From Anthracocystis setariae (taxonomy: Eukaryota > Basidiomycota > Ustilaginomycetes > Ustilaginales > Ustilaginaceae), in contig CAKMXJ010000004.1 in NCBI GenBank assembly GCA_928724745.1, positions 1,116,001-1,180,000 on the forward strand: a stretch of 64,000 nucleotides of DNA. Direction: 5' to 3'. The translations under genes and the position numbers were made by a program. How positions within the stretch are numbered: position 1 is the first letter of the stretch; each line of letters starts with the position of its first letter. Of the stretch, positions 50,388 through 64,000 are shown piece after piece. The notes below the pieces were generated by a model, which had not been told where the DNA came from, did not search any database, and worked only from the letters and a program-made list of their open reading frames with translations.

Positions 50388-51887
50388 ATGTCTTTCTCAC
50401 AGGCGCCGGAAGGGGGCGACATGCAGAGCTCGGAGATGCCGACGATTACGAGTGAAGGCGTTATCCCTGCCTCTTTCTTCGATATGCCCCTCGATCTCGG
50501 CGATAACATGAACATGGACTTCGGCTCCATGCCCACTCTTCCGTCGGGCCCCTTTTCAACATCCGATGCCACTGACTTCGACGCTCTCACGGCGCAAATA
50601 GCCGCAAGCATGCCGCCGATACCTGCCGCCACCTTTCCCACCGCGACACCCTCCTCTAACATTGTTGAAAGTGCGCCACTCTATCCTGCATGCTCCTCTA
50701 TCAAGGCGGAGACGGATGAGCCGAGCTTTATTGCAGCCTCTTCTCCAATGACTGCCGAGGGTTCGACTCCCAAGCCTGCCGCCACCAAAGCGAAGAAGTC
50801 TATCAAGCCAAAGGCTGAGGGAGCAGATGTTAAACCAAAGAAGCCAAAGAAGAAACCATCAGCACCAGCAGAAAGTAATGCAGCTCCCTCAGGATCTTCG
50901 ACACATGCCGCTGCAGCTTCGACAACAAAGTCGAAGAAGCCTAGCAAGAAAAAGGCGGCAGACAAAGAAAAGGCAAAGGATGCGCCATCAGCAACCGCTT
51001 CTCCTGCCCCCTTTGCGGCTCCTGCATCACCTGTCAAGGAGGGCAAGTCCAAGTCGAAAAAGAACACAGGTGGGTCGAAGGCAGGTGGAAAGTCAGCGAG
51101 CAAAGCAAGATCATCGACGGCAAGGTCAGCTTCCAGAATGTCATCGATTGGTAGAGAGGCTACTACGCCAGGAATATCGCGCGTGGGGAGCCAGCGTCCT
51201 CCGGACGATGCCAACGAAGATGAAGAGCCAGTAGCTAATAGGGTAGTTACGCAAGAAGACGAGGATGTCGAGGATGAAGAAGCGGAGGCGGATGACGGTG
51301 TCGAGGAGCTGGGCAAGGATCACTTCTCTACGCAGGAGGCCATCTATGCAGCTCAGCAACGCAATATGGGGTTGCTCTCGATGGTCATGGATGAGGATCA
51401 GCTTGATCGACACATGGCATCCCGTAGGGGTGCCTTGAACAAGACCAGTGTGCGCAAGGTATGTTTTCGATCTCCTCTGCCCGTGTTGGGTCGTCCCTGT
51501 GTTGGACCGAATCTGATCATCAACTTCTTCCATTTCACTTTGCACAGCTGGTCAACCATGTGCTATCGCAATCGGTCTCGCAACACGTGGCTATGGTGGT
51601 TTCTGGTGTTGCCAAGATTTTTGTCGGAGAAATCATCGAAAAGGGTAAGCGTCTTCGACCCAGGGCTTTGTGTAAAGTGGACATTCAGCTGACGACCATC
51701 CTCACATCTGCTTGTGCGTTCAGCTCGAGCCATTCAGGCATCTCGGGGTGAGCAAGGACCGCTCCGGCCAAATCACCTCCGCGAAGCTCATCGACAGTAT
51801 TACACCAAACGCGAGCGGCCGGGATACTATCCCCCCGGCACCCATACCGGATTCCCCGGTCTAGGCAAGCGAAGACGCATGTTCTAA
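50388..51887 (+). CDS. taf11: TFIID subunit TAF11
   Basis: Three exons: 50388-51458, 51548-51644 and 51724-51887. The introns (GTATGT and GTAAGC donors) keep the frame and give 443 residues. The first 340 residues are low-complexity: a Lys/Ala/Ser/Pro-rich basic stretch and then an acidic run (EDEDVEDEEAEADDGVEE). The C-terminus is a TAFII28 histone fold: KTSVRKLVNHVLSQSVSQH, VVSGVAKIFVGEIIEKARAI, LRPNHLREAHRQY. The introns cut this fold, so it is only visible after splicing. TAF11 pairs with TAF13 in TFIID and contacts TBP. The family is normally 200-350 residues, so the N-terminus is long. Confidence 0.9.
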
Positions 51888-52012
51888 CCCTGCCATCCCC
51901 ATCGCCTTTTCAACAGTGTTATTTCATCTGTACAATACCGATCTGTAGTATTATCATATTGCAACTTACATGATCTTCCGCATTGTGCGTGGTGGTGGTG
52001 GTGGGTACAGTG

Positions 52013-53924
52013 TTAGAGCTTGGCGATGATCTTGCGCTTCTCTTGGAAGGTTTCCGGGGGGAACTTCTTGGCGAGTTCTCGCATTTCGCGACGCAGAATC
52101 TTGCCTGAAGCGGTTTTGGGAATTGCATCGATGCTGTTCGTCGAGAACAGATGTGGTAAGAGAAAGTGGTCAACTTCAGGTGAACAACGTTCTCAACAAG
52201 GTAATCTGATGAAGGACTTACTATGCGACGCCACAGAGGTGTTTGTAGCGAACTTTGTTATCGGCGACGAACTCGAGGATGGACTGTCTGATCGTGTCTT
52301 CTTCTTTCTTGCCGTTTGACTTGATCCGATTGCGAGCGTCTTGCGAAAGTGAAATGAAGGCGAAGGGAAGCTCACCCGCCGCTTCATCTTGGACTCCAAT
52401 CACACCGCAATCCGAAACGTCCGGATGATCAAGCAAGAATCCTTCCAATTCAGCCGGTGCAACTTGGAAACCTTTCACTTTGATGAGCTCCTTGAGACGA
52501 TCGATGAAGAAGACGTCACCCTGTTTGCTGATCTTGACCTCGTCTCCACTCCTGAGCCAGCCACCGGGCAAGAACGTCTCTCTAGTCGCCTGCTCGTTGT
52601 TGGTGTACCCAAGTGTGATTTGAGGTCCTCGAAGCCAAAGTTCACCGAGCTCATCGTAGCCCAGTTCCTTGCCTTCCGAGTTGACCACTTTGGCTTCAGT
52701 GTTGGAAATGAGTCGACCCGCCGAGCCCATCACAGCACGCTCGCCGACGGGGAACATGGTAGTAACCGAACAGGTTTCGGTCATGCCTGATCCCTGTCCC
52801 CAGTCGAGCTGGGGGAAGATCTTGGTGAATTGCCTGCTCAAGTCATCTGACAAGGGTGCAGCTCCGACCATGGCAAAGCGACCGATCTTGCGAAGCTCAT
52901 CGAGGTAGGGTGTAACGCTTGGATCCTTGCAGAAGAGCACGACCTGTGGAGGAACCAACCACCACACGCTGATGTTATACTTCAGGATCGTCTTGATCAT
53001 GGGTTCGATGCCACGGAACTTGCTCAGCACCACGTTGCAGATGCCAGCAAAGAAGACGAAATGCGTAAGAGTCGACAGACCGTAGATATGAGCTTGCGGA
53101 AGCACGCCGAGGGAGACATCCTTTCCAGGACAGAAGCGACCTGGAGCGCTGATGGTGTTGCCTACTTTGTTGTGCGCCATGGTCTGCAAAGCGTTCGACG
53201 TGACTGCGTAATGCTGGATGGCGACACCCTTTGGCAGACCTGTGGTGCCAGACGAGAAGGACAAGAAAGCGATCTTTTTGTGACCTTGGCCAGGCTGAAG
53301 CTTGTGTCGAGTCGAGTCAAGAATGGCTTGACCTTTGGCTTTGATGATATCACGACCTTCCTCGATCAAACCGGCGATGGTCCAGGCACCCTTGGTCTTA
53401 CGCTGCACCCGACCATAGTTGGATTCCGAATACTTGTGCACAGTGTTTGGTTCTTGAATGACTACAACGCGATCTTTGGGGATGTTAGCGATCTTTGCAG
53501 CCTCGAACCCGTTCTGGAGCGAAACAGGGTCCTCGCTTACAAACAAGAGTTTTGAGTCTGAAGCTTGGAGCTGGAAAGCAAGTTCTTTTGCTAGAAAGGC
53601 GGGATTGGCAGGTGAGATTGTGCCACCAAGACGATGCGTTGCCCAGACGGCGATGGGGAAATAGACGCTGTTGGTGGCATAGACTCCGGCGCGGGTATCT
53701 GGCTGGATTCCACATCTTTCGGCTAGTGCTACCGAAAGCAGGTCGGTTTTTTCCTTGGCTTCCTCAAAGTTCCAGCGTTGACCGGTTTCCTCGTCGATGA
53801 AGAGGGGAAGACCTGTGTTGCGAAGGTCTGGTCGACTCGGTGGGAAGTACTCGTACATGCATCCGTAAACGTCGAGATCATCCGGCAGCTCGTTGACGGG
53901 GTCAGACGCCGAGGTGAATATCAT
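52013..53924 (-). CDS. Peroxisomal acyl-CoA ligase, 4-coumarate-CoA ligase-like
   Basis: Two exons on the minus strand: 53924-52222 and 52133-52013, with an 88-nt GTAAGT...CAG intron, 607 residues. Adenylation-domain motifs are clear: FLSFSSGTTGLPKG (AMP/phosphate loop), GQGSGMTETC, GWLRSGDEV, and the final lysine motif IPKTASGKILRR, completed only by exon 2. The enzyme class activates a carboxylic acid with ATP and CoA. The C-terminus reads KRKIIAKL: AKL is a type 1 peroxisomal targeting signal, so beta-oxidation of an aromatic or fatty acid is a likely context. The substrate cannot be read from the sequence. The gene converges on TAF11 with only 125 nt between the stop codons. Confidence 0.9.
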
Positions 53925-57687
<3,763 letters not shown>

Positions 57688-57832
57688 GCTCAACGATGTA
57701 CTCATTCACTTCCTGTATAGCTCATAAACCTTGAATGCGATTGAGAATGTAAACGAAATGTCCGATGCATTGCTGCCCGCAAGACTACATCAAGATGCCG
57801 ATATGGGTTCCCCCGAGCGCGCCTGCTAATGA

Positions 57833-59572
57833 TCAGCAACCCTGTAGCCTGTTCTTGGGAATCTTAGATTTGGGGTACTCGGTGATGTTGCGATTGTAGT
57901 ATATATCCTTGTTGTTCTCGATGTAGTCGTATGTCGGACGATTGGCTGGGTCGCAACCGACTCGATCCGGTTGACCATCACGTTGGTACACGCGCACGTA
58001 GTCGATATACATATGGGCTGGGAAGACGAGATTGTCAAAGTCGGGGACCTGGAATGACTCCGAGATGGCCACATTGAGGATAATACCCATCGGTTCCACC
58101 GGGACGAGGCGCTGGGAAACGTCGAGCTCAGGGACGGGGCCTATGGCTTTACCGAAAAGCGTCCACGTGGGTCGACCGTCCATGTACCAAGTGACGTTGG
58201 CTTGGCCGTTTTCGTTCCAGTCTGGCGCGTACTCTAGACCAAAAGTGACGTATCTTCCACCTGGTGTGCGCTCGTATGCGATATCAGGAACTTGAGATAG
58301 AGCAGAGATAGCCTCTTGAATCGCACCACCTTTGTAATCGTTCAACTGCGTGTTGGCGTCCCAAATGCGAATATCACCGTTGGTCGTGCTGTTGCCGTAG
58401 AAGTAATCGACATCGAACGGCGCCATCTGAAGCGACTGCGACGTCTCTCCGTGTCCGCCAGCGACATTGATCTTGGCTTCGAGGATATCGAGTTCTGGCG
58501 CGGATCGAGCAACACCACGGTTGGGTCCAGGATGTTCGGTTCCTGGACAATTGCACGAAGTGAAACGCATGCCCGGTAGCCACGAAAGCTCATTGTTATA
58601 GCCTTGCGAAAAGAGCCCGCGTGCATCGAGCGCTTTGGCTGGGCCTGTGCCGTTGACCCAAGTCTGGTTGGGCAGCGCCCCCGTATCGCAGGCATTGTAG
58701 GAGTAGGGCCACATGCCTTCATTGGTAGCACCGTATCCAGGTCGACCGAGGTTTCCCTGCGTCCACATACCCGGCCACAAACCAGGGACGGTATTAGAAC
58801 CTGGAAGTCGCGCGGAGATCTCGTAATACGCGCCTTGAAAGCACACCTTGTTCCAGGATTGCACCATGCCAGAGCGGAAATTCTTGTTGTTGGTTTCGCG
58901 TTCTTCGACCGAGATGACCAGAGCGCCACCAGTGGTGTTGACGGCTTCGGGAGAGTACCACTCGTAGTCACCTGTTCCCCAGTACCAGAGATCCACAGCT
59001 TCCCAGTAAGGATCATCACCGGGCCAAAACGATCGGCCCTCTTCGTTGAATTCGTCGGAGAAGACCAGATGCCAATCGCTCCCATCGACAGGAGATTTGT
59101 GTGCGTATGCAGATTGTGGAGTGTCAGGATCGATTAGCCCGCGTTGGGTTAGCGTAGTGAGGCGCTGCGGAGACTTCGGGAATACCACGATGGAGTCAAA
59201 CTTTTTGCTGAGCACCACTAACAGAGGGTAGCCCAAGAACAGCGCAAGAAGACCCAGGGTTAGAAAGAGCAGAGTGATGACATTGAGAAGACCTCGTGCA
59301 GAGATGCATGAGACAGCGTGTCGATCGAGGCCCCGGTCGCTATACATGTAGTCATCCTCATCTTCTTCATCGGTAATTAAAGGAGCTGCAAATGCCAGCT
59401 TGGCGCTGTCGTCTCGAGAATGCATGTAGCCTCCTTTTACTCCAGGCATGGTGTAGTATTTTTGGGAAGATGAGCTGCTACTTGAGTCGGTGCCCTGGTT
59501 GGAAGGCAACGAAGATGTCAGGCTCGATGGGTTCTGTGCCCTTTGATAGGCTACCCCAGATCTGCTCGCCAT
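57833..59572 (-). CDS. KRE6/SKN1-type beta-glucan synthesis protein (GH16), copy A
   Basis: Single exon, 579 residues from ATG 59572 (MASRSGVAYQRAQNPSS); the open frame further upstream has no ATG. A Ser-rich cytosolic N-terminus with an acidic stretch (TDEEDEDDY) precedes one membrane span (VITLLFLTLGLLALFLGYPL), making a type II membrane protein. The lumenal part is a family 16 glycosidase fold with the active-site pattern ELDILE and conserved blocks HLVFSDEFN, DPYWEAVDLWYWGTGDYEWY and IDYVRVYQRDG. In yeast, Kre6 and Skn1 are needed for cell-wall beta-1,6-glucan. The copy is paralogous to the gene at 61939-63657; both end in LQGC/IQGC. It is divergent from ROT1. Confidence 0.95.
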   Translation of the reverse strand: MASRSGVAYQRAQNPSSLTSSLPSNQGTDSSSSSSSQKYYTMPGVKGGYMHSRDDSAKLAFAAPLITDEEDEDDYMYSDRGLDRHAVSCISARGLLNVITLLFLTLGLLALFLGYPLLVVLSKKFDSIVVFPKSPQRLTTLTQRGLIDPDTPQSAYAHKSPVDGSDWHLVFSDEFNEEGRSFWPGDDPYWEAVDLWYWGTGDYEWYSPEAVNTTGGALVISVEERETNNKNFRSGMVQSWNKVCFQGAYYEISARLPGSNTVPGLWPGMWTQGNLGRPGYGATNEGMWPYSYNACDTGALPNQTWVNGTGPAKALDARGLFSQGYNNELSWLPGMRFTSCNCPGTEHPGPNRGVARSAPELDILEAKINVAGGHGETSQSLQMAPFDVDYFYGNSTTNGDIRIWDANTQLNDYKGGAIQEAISALSQVPDIAYERTPGGRYVTFGLEYAPDWNENGQANVTWYMDGRPTWTLFGKAIGPVPELDVSQRLVPVEPMGIILNVAISESFQVPDFDNLVFPAHMYIDYVRVYQRDGQPDRVGCDPANRPTYDYIENNKDIYYNRNITEYPKSKIPKNRLQGC

Positions 59573-60908
59573 TGTAGTATTGAAGCTCTGTGGTACCGAG
59601 CGCAACGACCTATCGGAAGTGATCGAGTATGAAGATATGCGTTGAGATGATTCGATCGGACGGTGCTCTTGATGGTATTAAGGGAAGAGCAACACCCTAG
59701 TTCGCCAGATTGTTGATTGGGACAGGCACTGTTCAGATGAGTGAGCTGCGTGAGCTTCGGATCAAACCTTTGTTCCCGTAGCTGCTCAGCAGGTCGGAAG
59801 ACGTCGATGCTTGAAAGTCACCGAAGGACAGGATCGACGAGGGGTAAGGAAAAGTCTTGGCCTACTTTGATATGTACAGTGCTTTGCCTTGGCTTGCTTT
59901 CTTGTTGGCGACTCATGGTGAAGCACTTCGTGCAGGTCTGTCAATTGCCACAGCATACAATCCCTCTATGATTACGCCTCTTTTCCAACCATCTTCTTCA
60001 TGGATTCTGTGGCTTTGTACCTATGAATCGGAAGTCCCTATCGCGTACAGCCCGAGACCATCCGATTCTGAATGCTATGTGCTTGGTAGCAGCCTAGTTG
60101 ACGCCGGGTCGATCCACTTGCACTACAGGTCAGATCCTGGCTCTATCAAGACGAACTTGAAAATGCCAAGCAAAGTTCCGTCTGGTGCCAAGACAGGTGT
60201 CAGTAGTCAGGCCAGGCACACCTCGTTGCAGAGTGGAGGTCGTAGAAATCAGCCAGCATCGCCGCTGGTTCTTGGCAGCAGCAAGGCAAAGTGGGCGCTA
60301 ACCGACGCGCCTGGCTGAAATTGACAGGTCAAAAAAAAAAAAAAAAAAAAAGGTCAGCAGAAGCAAGCAGCCAGTTGGCAAGTCGGCCGCTCCGGATGAG
60401 CTGCGGATGCGAAGAACGCCAAGAACCTTGGTTTCCACCACGCCTCCTTTGCCAATGCGGAACATCCGTTCGCTAGGTTCTTCACCACTCGACATGGAAC
60501 TGGGAGCTGTATTGATGGGTCAGCCGAGGGACGTCATGCTCGAGTGGATTGACCCTGATCCCTGGGAAGTGTTCTTCGCGAGGTAGTTGGAAATCACCAT
60601 GTTCGGCGTCTCCGATTGCATGACTTTGCAACATCGAAGATGCTGTGACAGCATTGATCATCAGATTCACCGCTTTAGAGGAGTGAATTCCTACGTCGTC
60701 GCCCCTATCAGCCTCGCAAGCCATAACCTCGAGCCTCGTTCTTGATCGCCACTATGTTCTTGCCCACCATCTCCACCTTTTCCGCCACACGTTCTCCTTA
60801 AGACAGGTATCACTGGCATCGTTGCACCGCTCCTTCGTCACGTTTTCTTATTCAGCAACACCATCCTCTTTCTAGCGCTTCAATCTGCTTGTTTCGAGAT
60901 CAATACGT
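59573..60908. other. Divergent promoter region between KRE6/SKN1 copy A and ROT1
   Basis: About 1.3 kb. An A run lies at 60330-60351 (22 nt). TGTACAGTG occurs at 59874. Short ORFs are present but none is convincing. Confidence 0.5.
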
Positions 60909-61621
60909 ATGAAGATGGCTCGGGCGGTCAGGCTGTTGTTGGCATGCCTGTCATATTGTCTGATCTATAGCTGCAGCATTGTCAAGGCGGGTCGACAACG
61001 ATATGCGATTCTACAAGCAGGAGATGAGCCCGTGCTACAAGGGACCTGGTCCACTGGCTCTGGACGGGTCACAACTGGATCGGTAAGTCATCAATGTTTT
61101 CAACACTGCATTCAACACTACATCGACTAACACGAACCTTTTCTCCCCCTCTTGGACTATAGGACTTCTTCAACCCACGCACACGATCCTTCATCGCGCC
61201 GACCGTGCCCGGCTCCGCATACAGCTTCACCCGAGACAACTATTTCGAGATGGCCAAATACCGCATCACCCCCAACCCACGCCAACCGGCCTGCATCCAA
61301 AGCCAGCTCATCTGGCAACACGGCACCTACACTCTGCACAGCAATGGGACACTCCATCTCCACCCGATCCCGCGCGAAGGCGCCCAGCTGCTCACCTCTA
61401 GCTGCCCTAACGGAAGCCAACCACCAGAGGAGATGTACGATGTCGCCGAGGAATACACCCTCGTCGATACGTGGGCGGATATGCATCACGGTGTTTCAAG
61501 TTCCGCGCTGCGGCTTACCGATGCGTGGGGCAATAGGTCGCCAAGTATGTGGAAGATCTTCGATCCGCCGATGATGCTCCCCACCGATCCAATGTATCTC
61601 GAGTACATCGGGATTCCGTAG
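60909..61621 (+). CDS. rot1: ROT1, ER chaperone for cell-wall beta-1,6-glucan synthesis
   Basis: Two exons: 60909-61082 and 61163-61621, with an 80-nt GTAAGT...ATAG intron, 210 residues. A signal peptide (MARAVRLLLACLSYCLIYS) is followed by the ROT1 pattern: LQGTWSTGSGRVTTGSDFFN, PTVPGSAYSFTRDNYFEMAK, NPRQPAC, WQHGTYTLHSNGTLHL, and near the end FDPPMMLPTDPMYLEY. Yeast Rot1 is an essential ER chaperone that helps fold cell-wall proteins and is needed for beta-1,6-glucan and for Kre6 function. It lacks the C-terminal membrane anchor of yeast Rot1 and ends just after the PPMMLPT block. Its place between two KRE6/SKN1 genes fits a shared pathway. Confidence 0.85.
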
Positions 61622-61938
61622 ACTAGCTTTCGAGCACGAATACCTCAAATGAACGGACAATAATTTGACTCAATCATCGCATCAACACTGTGTATGACCT
61701 GGAAATGTCCAGAGTGCAGCAGAGATTGAAATGAAATCTCTCCATTGATTGCGAGTGCGTGCGACGAGCTGGGAGCTAAAAGTACATGAAAGAGGATGAT
61801 GCGAACTAAAAGAATGCTGGGGAACTTTCCTTGACGAGCGAACAGCAAGAAGGAGCATGTGATACTGCCCTTGCTTCGAGCCATACCTTTCCCGGACCCG
61901 GACGTAAGTGATGAGCTGTCGTCTAGAGACGCACATGC
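61622..61938. other. Convergent intergenic region
   Basis: 3' flanks of ROT1 (+) and KRE6/SKN1 copy B (-). No gene is seen. Confidence 0.5.
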
Positions 61939-63657
61939 TTAGCAGCCTTGAATCGTGTTCTTGGGCCACTGATACTTGTCCCTCGGGAACATGGTGAGGT
62001 TATTGTTGTAGTATAGATCTGGATGTTTATTGATAAAGTCGGCAGTTGGGTGGTCGGCTGGGTCGCACGAGATCAGATCGGACTGACCATCTTTCTGGTA
62101 AACTCGGACGTAATCGATCGCCATAAACGCCGGGAACGATATACCCCCTGGGCCGAAATTGACCGGCTGGAAACTGCTCGAGATGGCCAAGTTCATGACA
62201 ATAGCCATGGGCTCAACGGGAATAATCCTCTGACCGATGTCCAGCTTGGGACGAGCAGGGAATGCCTTGGGATTGACCGACCACGACGGCTTACCATCGA
62301 CGTACCAGGTCATGTAACCGCTGCCGTCGTAGTTGAAGTCAGGACTGAACTCGACGCCATACTTGACATAGTCGTTCTGCGTCAAGTTGAAGCCACGATC
62401 GGGTACCATGGTGACCGAAGAGACCGCTTCCTGGATCTGACCTCCAGTGTACGTGTTGAACTCGGTAATGTCGCTGTTGTAGACGGTGGCATCGGCCGTT
62501 GAATTGCCCCATGCATAAGCGTCATCGAAAGGCGCGACTTGAAGGGATTGTGAGGCGTACGAATGTGTCTCGCCATTTCTGTACTGCACCTGGACCTCGA
62601 AGACATCGATTTCGGGAGAGGATCGCCCGACGTTATTGTTGGGTCCCGGATGATCCTCGCCTGGACATGTGCACGACGAGTATCGCATACCAGGAAGATT
62701 CGAAAGCTCACCATTGAATGCATAGGTACCAGTAGAGTGGATCGCGGCGTAAGGTCCAGTACCGTTGAGATATGTCTGGTTGGGAAGAATACCCGTGTCA
62801 CACGAGTTGTAGGAGTAAGGCCAGGTCCCTTCGGTGGAACCAAGATATCCTGGACGACCCAAGTTGCCCATAAGCCAGACGGCAGGCCAGAATCCACTAG
62901 TGCTTGGGGAACCAGGCAATTTGACGTTGAACTCGATATAGCCACCCTGAAAGCAGAACTTGTTCCATGTCTGCACCATGCCCGAGCGGAAGTTCTTGTT
63001 GTGCAGCTCGAATTCTTCAATCGCAATCACCATGGCGCCGTTGGTAGTGTTGACGGCTTCGGGCGAATACCACTCGAAATCACCAGTGCCGGAATACCAG
63101 AGATCCACGGCTTCCCAGTAAGGGTCGTCACCAGGGTGAAAGGTCCTCCCATCGGTGTTGAATTCGTCACTGAATACGAGATGGTAGGAGGATTGATCGT
63201 AACCGCTTGTCCATTTCATCGCACTTTGAGGAGTGTCAGGGTCGATGATCGAGGCAATGTCGAGCGCTGGAATCTGACCTGACCCGTTTGTGCCTCCGAG
63301 ACCGAAGCCGCCAAAGGTCTTGTTATCGTACAAGCTTTTGACCTTGATGAGGACCGGGTATCCAAGGAAGAGCATCAAGAGGGCCAGGGCGAGGAAGAGC
63401 AGGGTGAGAATGTTGAGAAAGCCACGCAAGTTGCATCCACGCGAAGATTGGTCCCATTTGGTGTCGATGGTATGAAGGTAGTCATCCTCTTCCTCGGTCA
63501 TGGTGTCGGCAGCCACTTGATATTTAGCGGCTCCTGAAGGATTACCTCGATGCGCAAGGAGCTGGTCCCCATGGTAGGAGGAAGAGGCACCGAAGCTAGT
63601 AGAGAAACTAGATGGTGGGCTGATCGAGTTTGTGCCAACGCCGTATGGGGAATTCAT
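61939..63657 (-). CDS. KRE6/SKN1-type beta-glucan synthesis protein (GH16), copy B
   Basis: Single exon, 572 residues from ATG 63657 (MNSPYGVGTNSISPPSS); an open extension upstream has no ATG. The layout equals copy A: Ser-rich cytosolic part with EEEDDY, one membrane span (ILTLLFLALALLMLFLGYPV), then the lumenal GH16 domain with HLVFSDEFN, DPYWEAVDLWYSGTGDFEWY, the active-site pattern EIDVFE, and IDYVRVYQKDG. Several N-glycosylation sites (NQT, NGT, NST) are shared with copy A. The two copies are clearly paralogous but diverged over their whole length, so the duplication is old. Role as for copy A, beta-1,6-glucan assembly in the secretory pathway. Confidence 0.95.
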   Translation of the reverse strand: MNSPYGVGTNSISPPSSFSTSFGASSSYHGDQLLAHRGNPSGAAKYQVAADTMTEEEDDYLHTIDTKWDQSSRGCNLRGFLNILTLLFLALALLMLFLGYPVLIKVKSLYDNKTFGGFGLGGTNGSGQIPALDIASIIDPDTPQSAMKWTSGYDQSSYHLVFSDEFNTDGRTFHPGDDPYWEAVDLWYSGTGDFEWYSPEAVNTTNGAMVIAIEEFELHNKNFRSGMVQTWNKFCFQGGYIEFNVKLPGSPSTSGFWPAVWLMGNLGRPGYLGSTEGTWPYSYNSCDTGILPNQTYLNGTGPYAAIHSTGTYAFNGELSNLPGMRYSSCTCPGEDHPGPNNNVGRSSPEIDVFEVQVQYRNGETHSYASQSLQVAPFDDAYAWGNSTADATVYNSDITEFNTYTGGQIQEAVSSVTMVPDRGFNLTQNDYVKYGVEFSPDFNYDGSGYMTWYVDGKPSWSVNPKAFPARPKLDIGQRIIPVEPMAIVMNLAISSSFQPVNFGPGGISFPAFMAIDYVRVYQKDGQSDLISCDPADHPTADFINKHPDLYYNNNLTMFPRDKYQWPKNTIQGC

Positions 63658-64000
63658 GGTGAGAGCCAGAGCCTGCCTCGAGCGAGGTCGAACTGAGTTT
63701 GCTGGTTGGCTCTTGCTTTTGGGAATGGTTGAAGGTCTCAAGTGGACAATCAGGGAAGGAGAAGGTGAAGGAGGATATGAGTAAGGAGGTTGGTGATGGA
63801 GATGAGGTGGATAAGCTTCCGAATCGATGAGGTGAAGGTGAGAAAGAGCAAAGAAGACTCGAGAGGTTGCGGTCCTTGGCTGAGCAAGGGAGGCAGGATA
63901 GGCTTGAGGGCTACCAAGCCCCTAACCGCAGCAAGTTGTTGTTGCACAATGCAGCAGTGTTACGCCTCGGTAGAGCATGGCTCAGGAGAAAGGTGGCGGC
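63658..64000 (-). other. Leader and promoter of KRE6/SKN1 copy B
   Basis: On the minus strand it is TC/CA-rich, as in other leaders in this window. No TATA box or gene is seen before the window ends. Confidence 0.5.

Noticed and set aside
63658..63741. N-terminal extension of KRE6/SKN1 copy B
   Set aside because: The extension has no ATG; the first in-frame ATG is at 63657. The same applies to copy A beyond 59572.

Overview
The window is nuclear DNA of a basidiomycete fungus, most likely a smut (Ustilaginaceae or a close relative). Evidence: genes with none to two short GT-AG introns, a spermidine synthase-saccharopine reductase fusion of the kind found in basidiomycetes, fungal beta-tubulin, SNF1, KRE6/SKN1 and ROT1 genes, several single-exon genes for small secreted proteins, and fungal retrotransposons. 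The species cannot be named from the sequence alone.

Left end (1-11.4 kb), transposons. A Ty1/copia element enters from the left edge: the end of integrase, then reverse transcriptase and RNase H. It is followed by an unexpected extra gene with a binuclear-zinc-like cysteine cluster, a purine tract and a 3' LTR. About a dozen copies of one roughly 22-bp palindrome lie across this element, in coding and non-coding parts. Every copy inside the pol gene is read in the same frame, as a peptide like HSVLNVE. To the right lies a full-length LINE on the minus strand with ORF1 (CCHC knuckles), ORF2 (endonuclease, RT, RNase H), a possible third ORF, a 43-nt poly(A) and a 14-bp target-site duplication.

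Centre (11.4-40 kb), mostly housekeeping genes: beta-tubulin; a TPR protein of the YPP1/TTC7 type; SNF1 kinase; a vacuolar Ca2+/H+ exchanger; a small secreted protein; a very large laccase-like multicopper oxidase with a long Ser/Thr tail; a second secreted protein; a mitochondrial IRC3-like helicase; a CENP-K-like kinetochore protein; a cysteine-rich secreted peptide; and a Zn2Cys6 transcription factor with three exons.

40-46.3 kb is a gene-poor stretch rich in simple repeats and in the heptamer TACTGTA/TACAGTA. It ends at a fourth secreted-protein gene.

Right part (46-64 kb): the spermidine synthase-saccharopine reductase fusion, TAF11, a peroxisomal 4CL-like acyl-CoA ligase, a Baeyer-Villiger-type flavin monooxygenase, and a cell-wall cluster. 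In that cluster two KRE6/SKN1 beta-glucan genes flank ROT1, whose yeast homologue acts in the same beta-1,6-glucan pathway. The most unusual observations are the in-frame palindrome family and extra zinc-cluster gene of the copia element, the KRE6/SKN1-ROT1-KRE6/SKN1 arrangement, and the giant-tailed multicopper oxidase.
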